From contig CAVVGH010000003.1 of the NCBI GenBank assembly GCA_963747765.1, positions 13,570 to 77,569 on the forward strand: a stretch of 64,000 nucleotides of DNA, read 5' to 3'. Source of the DNA: VRUE01 sp963747765. GTDB lineage: Bacteria > Actinomycetota > Thermoleophilia > Solirubrobacterales > 70-9. Below the pieces are notes generated by a model. It saw only the letters and a list, made by a program, of their open reading frames with translations, was not told the DNA's origin and made no database searches. The position numbers and the translations under genes are program-made. Below are positions 58,260 through 64,000 of the stretch, in pieces. Each line of letters opens with the position of its first letter. Positions within the stretch are counted from its first letter, which is position 1.

Positions 58260-59498
58260 GTGAGACGCCTTCGTTGGAGATCGGCAGCGGGTCCAACGGT
58301 CTTCGCCCTAGTGGCGATTGCACTGTTGATCTATGACCACATCAATCGACGGGTCACCGAGCTCGTCTTCTGGTTGACCCTGACCCTGATCGTCGCAGTA
58401 TTCGCGCGGATGATCGAAACGGTCCGCAGGCAGTCGGGGGCGCTCCGACAGCATGAGCGAAGCGCGCTCAGCGATCCGGTCACCGGCCTCGAGAACCGCC
58501 GCAAGCTGACCCACGACATGGACGTGGCGCTGGCGACACCCAACGACCGCCGGGTTCTCGTAATGCTGGAGCTCGACGGACTTCAGACCTACAGCGATCG
58601 CTTCGGCTACGCGGCAAGCGAAGACCTGCTGCGGCGCTCGGCATCCAGTCTCGTCGAGGCGGTCGCTCCGCTGGCCGGGGTCGCCTACCAGATTGACACG
58701 GACCGCCTTGCCGCACTCGTTCCCCTGAGCGAACGGCAGCTTGGGGAGGTCGTGCTGGCCGCGACGGCCTCACTCCGCGACGACGCGGCCGACCCGGTGA
58801 TCAGCCGCGCCTATGGCGACGTCGCGATTCCCGATGAGGCAGCCCAATCGGAGCTCGCCCTGCAGATCGCAGGCCAACGACTTGCCGCCCACAAGCAGCG
58901 CCAGCACCGCTCGGCCCGGCGACAGGCACACGCGGTGTTGATGGCGGTCCTCGGCGTTCGCCGGCCGGACCTGCGCGAACACCTGCGAATCGTCACCTAC
59001 CGGGCGATCTCGCTGGCGCGACGCCTCGGACTCGGCGTCGCAGAAATCGACGACATTGCCCTTGCCGCCGAGCTTCAGGACATCGGCCTGCTGGCAGTGC
59101 CCGAGTCGGTGCTGGAGAAGGAGCACCCGCTGGACGAAGCCGAGACGGCGATGGTCCGCAGCCATACGGTCGAGGGCGAGAAGATCATCGCGGCGGCGCA
59201 GGGACTTGCGCCCGTCGCCCGCCTCGTCCGAGCGAGCTCAGAGTACTTCGACGGAAGCGGCTATCCCGACGGGCTCGCCGGCGAGGCGATTCCATTGGGC
59301 GCGCGAATCATCGCGGTCGCGGTTGCCTACGCCGCGATGACGTCTCACCGGCCGTACCAGGTCGCCCGCAGCGCGGCCGAAGCGCTCGCCGAGCTGCGCC
59401 GCTGCGCGGGCACCCAATTCGACCGTCGCGTGGTCGAAGCACTCAGCCAGGATCTCGCGGAAGAGGCCCCCCCGGTTCCGGCACCGACCGAACCTTAG
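58260..59498 (+). CDS. Membrane protein with degenerate GGDEF and degenerate HD-GYP domains
   Basis: 412 residues. Two membrane segments at the N-terminus (GPTVFALVAIALLIYDH and ELVFWLTLTLIVAVFARMIE). A GGDEF-like fold follows (SDPVTGLENRRKLTHDMDVA), but the GGDEF motif is replaced by YQIDTDRLAALVP. The C-terminal half is HD-GYP-like: LAAELQDIGLLAVPESVLEK lacks the HD pair, and ASSEYFDGSGYPDGLAGEAI keeps only the GYP part. It is probably a catalytically inactive c-di-GMP receptor or scaffold. GTG start with AAAGG. Confidence 0.82.
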   Translation: MRRLRWRSAAGPTVFALVAIALLIYDHINRRVTELVFWLTLTLIVAVFARMIETVRRQSGALRQHERSALSDPVTGLENRRKLTHDMDVALATPNDRRVLVMLELDGLQTYSDRFGYAASEDLLRRSASSLVEAVAPLAGVAYQIDTDRLAALVPLSERQLGEVVLAATASLRDDAADPVISRAYGDVAIPDEAAQSELALQIAGQRLAAHKQRQHRSARRQAHAVLMAVLGVRRPDLREHLRIVTYRAISLARRLGLGVAEIDDIALAAELQDIGLLAVPESVLEKEHPLDEAETAMVRSHTVEGEKIIAAAQGLAPVARLVRASSEYFDGSGYPDGLAGEAIPLGARIIAVAVAYAAMTSHRPYQVARSAAEALAELRRCAGTQFDRRVVEALSQDLAEEAPPVPAPTEP

Positions 59499-59839
59499 GG
59501 CGAATACCTTTCCGCTTCTTCCTGCCCCTTCTGAACGCCCTTTTCGGCTTCTTCGACACCCTTGTCGATGCCCTTCTTGGCTTCTCTCTTGCCCCGTTCG
59601 ATGCCCTTCCGGGCTTCTTCCCGCGCCTTCTTCAGCCCCCCTTCGGCTTCCCTCTTGCCCCGTTCGATGCCCTTCTTCGCTTCCTCCAGGCCCTTTTCGA
59701 CACCTTCCTGGGCGCCGGTGGTCCCACCGTTGTCGCCCCCACATCCGGACCATGCGACAGCCGCAAGCCCGATCGCCAGCGCAACGACGATCGCCTCCGT
59801 GCGGTGGTGCCACTTCCTCTTCAAGCCACTCTTGGACAC
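59495..59839 (-). CDS. Lys/Glu-rich repeat lipoprotein
   Basis: 114 residues. Signal sequence TEAIVVALAIGLAAVAWSGC with a lipobox (AWSGC) and then GGDN; after that, charged helical repeats (EAKKGIERGKREAEGG; KKAREEARKGIERGKREA; KKGIDKGVEEAEKGVQKG). The DNA carries a 66-bp internal repeat behind this. It should be an extracytoplasmic lipid-anchored coiled or amphipathic helix; function unknown. Start: GTG 59839 has GAGAGGAG 6 nt upstream; a frame open to 59860 lacks one. Its 3' end overlaps the HD-GYP gene. Confidence 0.78.
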   Translation of the reverse strand: MSKSGLKRKWHHRTEAIVVALAIGLAAVAWSGCGGDNGGTTGAQEGVEKGLEEAKKGIERGKREAEGGLKKAREEARKGIERGKREAKKGIDKGVEEAEKGVQKGQEEAERYSP

Positions 59840-59902
59840 TTTGACTCCTCTCGCTCGCAACCGCGTGAAGCTGACCCGATCATCGCAGTTGCCGGAACTG
59901 CC

Positions 59903-59941
59903 GGCTGTGACCGGCGGTCACAGCCTTCCTAAGATCGTCGC
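59903..59941 (+). promoter_or_regulatory. Promoter with 23-bp palindromic operator for the PhzF-like gene
   Basis: Perfect palindrome GGCTGTGACC-GGC-GGTCACAGCC (59903-59925). The right arm lies in the spacer and the left arm covers GTGACC (59907-59912), a -35 candidate 17 bp before TAAGAT (59930-59935). The start codon follows 6 nt after the -10, so the gene looks leaderless and repressor-controlled. Confidence 0.6.
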
Positions 59942-60616
59942 ATGCCAGAGCTGCATCTCCTGCGGGTCTTCGCAAACGAGGACGGCGAATGGGGCAACCC
60001 ACTTGCCGTCTTCCTGGAGGGCGCCGAAGTGCCGGCGGGGGTCAGACAGCGTGTGGCTGCCGACCTCGGCTTCAGCGAGACCGTCTTCGTCGACGACCGC
60101 GCCGAGGGTCGAATGCGCATCCACACCCCCAGTGTCGAGTTGCCGTTCGCCGGACATCCGTCGGTTGGCGCGGCGTGGCTGCTGCGCCACACGGGAACGG
60201 CGCTCGAGGCGTTGCGACTTCCGGCCGGCGAGGTGACGGTTCGCGAAACCGACGGCATGACCTATGTGGCCGCACGTCCTGAGTGGGCACCGGCGTTCGA
60301 GTACCGACAGCTCGAGTCTCCCGCCCAGGTGCGAGTCATGGCGCCACCGCTGGGCGGCGCGGGCAACGTGTACGCCTGGGCATGGATCGACGAGGCCGCC
60401 GGCACGCTCCGCGCTCGCTCCTTCGTACCCGCCGCCGGCATCTCCGAGGATGAGGCGACTGGGTCAGCCGCGGTGGCGCTCGGTGCTCAGTTGCGCCGGC
60501 CCCTTGTGATCCACCAGGGGCGCGGCTCGGTGCTGCTCACCCGGCCCGCCCCGAATGACCGCGTGGAGGTTGGCGGCATAGTGCGGCTCGACGGGGTGCG
60601 CAAACACCCGTTGTGA
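59942..60616 (+). CDS. PhzF-family isomerase-like protein
   Basis: 224 residues, shorter than the usual 260-300. Diaminopimelate-epimerase fold halves are visible: GNPLAVFLEGAEVPAGVRQR with FSETVFVDD (the Glu corresponds to the catalytic acid of PhzF), VELPFAGHPSVGAAWLLRHT, and the second-half SEDEATGSAAVALGAQL. Substrate unknown; no phenazine genes are near. A palindromic operator lies in its promoter. Confidence 0.82.
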   Translation: MPELHLLRVFANEDGEWGNPLAVFLEGAEVPAGVRQRVAADLGFSETVFVDDRAEGRMRIHTPSVELPFAGHPSVGAAWLLRHTGTALEALRLPAGEVTVRETDGMTYVAARPEWAPAFEYRQLESPAQVRVMAPPLGGAGNVYAWAWIDEAAGTLRARSFVPAAGISEDEATGSAAVALGAQLRRPLVIHQGRGSVLLTRPAPNDRVEVGGIVRLDGVRKHPL

Positions 60617-60728
60617 GGTGCGCTTTCCGGTTCCGTTCGTGGACGGGTCGCGCATTCCCTGCCGGTAGGGTCTGCCGCCAAGGTGCCTTCGAGGCGCCGC
60701 GGGTAACCAACGCGGAGAGGAGCCACCG

Positions 60729-61697
60729 ATGGCCGCAGTGGAGGGTGTAGAGGGACCGATCGATGCCGACCAGCTCGGGCTCACGTTGATCCACGAGCAC
60801 TTCTTCTCCTCCGACGAGGCTGTGCGAGTGCAGTGGCCGCATCTGCGCGACGCCGACACCGAGCGCAGACTCTCGATCGAGTCCGCGCAGGCGGTCATGC
60901 AGCATGGGGTGAAGACCGTTGTCGATCCCACCGCCATGATGCTGGGGCGGGACGTACGTGCGCTTGCTGAGTTGGCGGCTGAGACCGGCCTGCAGGTAGT
61001 TGCCTGCACCGGCATCTACACCTACGACCACCTGCCCAACTTCCTGCTCTTCCGCAGCGAGGACTTCATCGCGGGTCTCTTCGAGCACGACATCGAAGAG
61101 GGTATACAGGGCACCGAGGTGAAGGCCGCGTTCATCAAGTGCGCCGCCGACGAGCCGGGGGTCAATGAGCGAATCGAGAAGATTCACCGCGCCGCGGCAC
61201 GGGCCAGCGTCAGGACGGGGGCGCCGGTGATGGCCCATTCGCGCCCCGCCTCGAAGACCGGCCCGCGCCAGGTGGAAATCCTGCTCGAGGAGGGCGTTGC
61301 GCCGGAGAAGATCCAGATCGCCCACACCGGTGACACCGACGACCTCGACTACATCGAGGAGCTGCTGGAGATGGGTGTGTACATCGGCATGGACCGCTAC
61401 GGGCTGGACATATTCCTGCCCACCGAGCGCCGCAACGCAACCGTGATCGAGCTGCTGAGCCGCGGCTACGCGGAGCGGATGTTCCTCTCCCAGGACTTCG
61501 ACATCCCAATCGCAGCGGGACTCGACTGGTACCCGCCCGAGGTCATCGAACAGCTCGAGGCCTCGGGTGCCTCCAGCGGCTGGAGCATGACCCTGCTCTT
61601 CGAACAGGTCATCCCCGCGTTGAGGGAGGCCGGCGCGACCGAGGAGCAGATCGAGACGATGATGGTCGACAACCCGAAGCGCTGGCTCGCCATCTGA
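60729..61697 (+). CDS. Phosphotriesterase-family (PLL-like) metallohydrolase
   Basis: 322 residues. TIM-barrel amidohydrolase with the binuclear metal set: HEH in LTLIHEHFFSSDE, the bridging Lys in VKAAFIKCAADEPGV, His in VMAHSRPASKTG, His in IAHTGDTDDLDYI and the terminal Asp in MFLSQDFDIPIAAGL. Members hydrolyse lactones or phosphotriesters, and the natural substrate is usually a lactone. GAGAGGAG precedes the ATG by 6 nt. The neighbouring PhzF-like gene is on the same strand, 112 bp upstream. Confidence 0.88.
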   Translation: MAAVEGVEGPIDADQLGLTLIHEHFFSSDEAVRVQWPHLRDADTERRLSIESAQAVMQHGVKTVVDPTAMMLGRDVRALAELAAETGLQVVACTGIYTYDHLPNFLLFRSEDFIAGLFEHDIEEGIQGTEVKAAFIKCAADEPGVNERIEKIHRAAARASVRTGAPVMAHSRPASKTGPRQVEILLEEGVAPEKIQIAHTGDTDDLDYIEELLEMGVYIGMDRYGLDIFLPTERRNATVIELLSRGYAERMFLSQDFDIPIAAGLDWYPPEVIEQLEASGASSGWSMTLLFEQVIPALREAGATEEQIETMMVDNPKRWLAI

Positions 61698-61758
61698 GCG
61701 GTTTCGGACGCTGTCTGGTCAATCGTCTCGTGCCGTCGCACGCGGTACGGTGACGGTC

Positions 61759-63381
61759 ATGGCGAAATGGGGAGTGCTCGTCGTCCTTGCAACGGCACAG
61801 TTCCTGATGGTTCTCGACCAAGCCGTGATGAATGTCGCAATCTCCCAGTTGGTCGAGGACTTCGACACGACCGTCACCACCATCCAGATCGTGATCGCTC
61901 TCTACGCACTGGTGATGGCGGGGCTGATGCTGACCGGCGGCAAGATGGGCGACATCTGAGGACGCCGGCGTGCCTTTGCAGTCGGTCTTTGCATCTACGG
62001 TGTCGGCTCCGGTCTGACCGCCGCGTCGTGGAGTGTGCCGAGCCTGATGGTCGGTTGGTCGTTGCTCGAGGGAATCGGCGCGGCTCTCGTCTTGCCGGCC
62101 CTCGTCGCTCTGGTCGCCGGCTCCTATCGGGGGCGCGAGCGAGCCGTCGCCTACGGCGTCCTCGGTGGGGTGGCGGGGGCGGGGATCGCGGTCGGTCCGA
62201 TCCTCGGCGGCTGGGTCACCACCGAGCTCACCTGGCGACTGGTCTTTGTCGGCGAGGTCCTGGCTGCACTCGGCATCCTTGCCGGCACGCGCCTGATCCG
62301 CGAGCCTGAGCGGCCCGCGGATAGGCCCACTCTTGACTGGGTCGGGAGCGTGCTCTCGGCCGCAGGACTTGCACTCGTCGTCTTCGCGGTATTGCAGGCC
62401 AGCAACTGGGGCTGGATACAGCCGCGTAACTCACCGATCGAGCCCTTCGGCTTCTCCCTGACCCCGTTCATGGCTGTCGCCGGGGGCCTGTTGCTCTCCT
62501 GCTTTGCCGGTTGGGAGCGCAGGCACCAAGAGCGGGGATCCGATCCGCTCGTGCACCTGGGCCTGCTCCGCGTCTCGTCGTTGCGGGGCGGCATCTCGAT
62601 GCTCCTGGCTCAGAACCTGGTCCTGATGGGCATCTTCTTCACAGTCCCACTCTTTCTGCAGATCGTCCTTGGGCTGGACGCGCTCGAGACCGGCGTGCGG
62701 ATGCTCCCGGCTTCGGTCGGGCTCTTCCTCAGCGCGATCGCCGGCTCGGCCCTCGCCTCGCGGTTCTCGCCACGGCTGTTGGTGCGGGTCGGCCTGGGCA
62801 CGGTCTTCGCGGCAACACTGATGCTGTTGGGCACGGTCGAGCCCGAGTTGGACAACAGTTCCTTCCTGGTGGCAATGGGCGTCCTCGGGCTGGGCATGGG
62901 CCTCGTCGTCTCCCAGCTCGGCAATGTGGTCCAGTCCGCGGTCGACGATGTCGACCGCGGCGAGGCGGGCGGGCTCCAGAACACAGCGCAGCAGCTCGGC
63001 TCCTCGCTTGGCACCGCCCTGCTTGGTGCAATCGTGATCACCGGCTTGATCGGCGCTTTCACGTCGAACATCGCCACCGATCCGACGATCTCCAACCAGG
63101 TCAACGAACAGGTGCAGGTCCACCTCAGCGCAGGCGGCAGCTTCGTCGCCGCAGCTCAAGTGGAAGAGGGAGCGACCGCCGCCGGCCTCCCGCCCAGTAC
63201 CGTCGTCACCCTGGTCGGACACTACGAAGACGCACAGCTATCGGCGCTGAAGCTGGCCTTCTTGGTGGCCGCATTCCTCACCCTTGCGTCCTTCTGGCCA
63301 ACGCGCCGGCTACCGGCGAAACGCCTCGACGACCCGCAGAAGGGGCGGGAAGGACCCGAACCTTCGACCGACGGATTATGA
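61759..63381 (+). pseudogene. MFS drug transporter (DHA2, 14-TMS type) broken by one in-frame TGA
   Basis: Read through the stop, the frame gives about 540 residues with the DHA2 pattern: LMVLDQAVMNVAISQLVEDF in the first helices and motif A LTGGKMGDI*GRRRAFAVGL, where * is TGA at 61957-61959. Homologs have Trp at that place (GDIWGRRR), so TGG to TGA is a single-base nonsense change; the frame on both sides is intact with no other lesion. Downstream helices include VGPILGGWVTTELTWRLVFV and GRLxxGLGxG-type segments. The 3' part could restart at GTG 62035 but would lack three helices. A -10-like TACGGT is 7 nt before ATG 61759. Other genes here end with TGA, so codon reassignment is unlikely. 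Confidence 0.75.
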
Positions 63382-63386
63382 GTCGG
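63342..63386 (-). other. tRNA 3' fragment (CAT anticodon loop to acceptor end), possible attachment-site scar
   Basis: On the minus strand: anticodon-loop CTCATAA, then TCCGTCGGTC, T-arm GAAGG-TTCGGGT-CCTTC (perfect 5-bp stem; position 58 is G not A) and acceptor CCGCCCC. No D-arm or 5' half is present. It overlaps the last codons and the stop of the MFS frame. Such 3' tRNA pieces are typical of att sites left by integrative elements. Confidence 0.5.
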
Positions 63387-63663
63387 GCTGGATGCTGTCT
63401 ATGGAGCCGAATCTGGCCCGACAGAATCGATCCTGTCCGGGGAGTTCGGCTGAGCTTCCGGGAGTCGGGGACGAATTCCGGGACAAGATCTTCGAGGTGC
63501 AAGCAGGAGTTGTCACCCTGGGTTTCCGGGGCTCTCAAGCCAGCCCGAGCCAAAGCGACCCGACGGGATCCAAAGCGACCCGGAGGATGAGTCGCTCCCT
63601 ACTACCGACCCACTGGCCATGCGCGCCCGAGTGGTGCCGGGGTGCCGGCGAGCGGGCTTGAGG
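63387..63663. other. Gap between the tRNA fragment and the SET gene
   Basis: 277 bp without a recognised gene. It has a direct repeat of AAAGCGACCCG (63553-63563 and 63572-63582) and several GGGGA-containing stretches. No integrase or terminator seen. Confidence 0.4.
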
Positions 63664-64000
63664 TTATACCGAGCTGCCCACCAGCTCGCGGTCGATTTCC
63701 AGCAGGTAGGGCGCGACCAAGCCCTCGTAGTCGGCTTTCCGCTCGGCAGGCAGATCCTTCCAGCCGGTTACAGAACCGCGGCACCTATCGGCTCCGCAAA
63801 GGCACCCGCCTGGGAAATGCTCGATCGAGTAATTGCGCATCGCATAGTCGAAGGTGATCTCCTCCCCGGCGGAGATCGATTCCCGGGCGATGAAATCACA
63901 GGCGCCCGTCTCGTTCACCTCGACCCCACAGTTCGGATCGCATGAGTGGTTGACGATCGGGCCGAGCCCACCATGCCGAGCCCACTTGGTCCGGCTGACC
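63664..64000 (-). CDS. SET-domain protein (partial, continues beyond the right edge)
   Basis: About 111 C-terminal residues. The SET core is clear: HGGLGPIVNHSCDPNCGVEV contains the NHSCxPN motif, followed by SISAGEEITFDYAMRNYSI with the GEExTFDY motif. A post-SET-like Cys cluster follows (GGCLCGADRCRGSVTGWKDL), giving three Cys that may bind zinc with the NHSC Cys. SET proteins are protein-lysine methyltransferases; in bacteria they are uncommon and their substrates mostly unknown. The N-terminal part is outside the window. Confidence 0.85.
   Translation of the reverse strand, partial: VSRTKWARHGGLGPIVNHSCDPNCGVEVNETGACDFIARESISAGEEITFDYAMRNYSIEHFPGGCLCGADRCRGSVTGWKDLPAERKADYEGLVAPYLLEIDRELVGSSV

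Noticed and set aside
61957..61959. TGA recoded as Trp in this organism
   Set aside because: Many intact genes in the window end with TGA, often overlapping the next start, so TGA is a normal stop here.
61957..61959. Selenocysteine at the MFS TGA
   Set aside because: The family has Trp, not Cys, at this place, and MFS transporters are not selenoproteins.
63342..63420. Complete tRNA gene
   Set aside because: No D-arm or 5' acceptor strand complementary to CCGCCCC lies within the required distance, so only a 3' fragment is supported.

Overview
The window is high-GC DNA packed with short intergenic gaps, many GTG and TTG starts and frequent 1-20 bp gene overlaps. Gene content (menaquinone pathway, type II NADH dehydrogenase, GatCAB, a 1181-residue DnaE, long ACT-containing SerA, an isochorismate synthase behind ilvBN) suggests an actinobacterial chromosome, most likely a deep soil lineage such as Thermoleophilia/Solirubrobacterales. 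That placement is inference; there is no rRNA gene here.

Layout. 1-3193: a partial XRE regulator, then a TetR gene (apparent CTG start) overlapping a ClC channel and a small membrane protein. 3201-4914: leuA with a leucine-rich leader peptide and hairpins, a convincing attenuator. 4972-7155: a composite hairpin-repeat element followed by an IS3-type insertion sequence (copy 1). 7207-10636: a small RTX-type secreted protein and serC-serA. 10747-11531: a DUF4282 membrane protein and a cupin. 11651-23476: menaquinone and branched-chain amino acid genes interleaved (menE-ilvC leftward, menB-menA-menC-menD rightward, sqdB-ilvB-ilvN-menF leftward). 23554-27475: two polytopic glycosyltransferases and a polyprenyl-phosphate glycosyltransferase. 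27468-32404: small zinc-ribbon membrane protein, ndh with an operator-like palindrome, gatC-gatA-gatB. 32474-35523: membrane proteins and a GMC oxidoreductase. 35561-40754: one leftward run, rrf2-cysK-cysE-pcrA-folD. 40838-43470: a LuxR-type regulator, a second composite repeat and an almost identical IS copy. 43640-52382: HDOD-LuxR regulator, gltX, nfo, acyl-CoA dehydrogenase, a Cys-rich protein and dnaE. 52775-64000: a GGDEF-EAL protein, a secreted protein, a third (inverted) composite repeat, a PIG-L deacetylase, a degenerate GGDEF/HD-GYP protein, a Lys/Glu-repeat lipoprotein, PhzF-like and phosphotriesterase-like enzymes, an MFS gene broken by one in-frame TGA, a tRNA 3' fragment and a partial SET-domain gene.

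How genes fit together. Six menaquinone steps (MenF, D, C, E, B, A) lie within about 7.4 kb and the quinone reductase Ndh is about 7 kb further on. Cysteine synthesis forms an overlapping operon behind a cysteine-free Rrf2 regulator. GltX plus GatCAB suggests the indirect route to Gln-tRNA. SqdB beside three glycosyltransferases suggests envelope glycolipid work.

Most unusual material: the three composite hairpin elements, whose long stem shows paired compensatory changes and whose loop is reverse-complemented in one copy; a shared inverted repeat inserted in frame in two glycosyltransferase genes in opposite orientations; the leu leader peptide; and the TGA-for-Trp lesion next to a tRNA fragment that overlaps the same gene's 3' end. 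Several promoters place a -10 hexamer 6-8 nt before the start codon, pointing to leaderless mRNAs.
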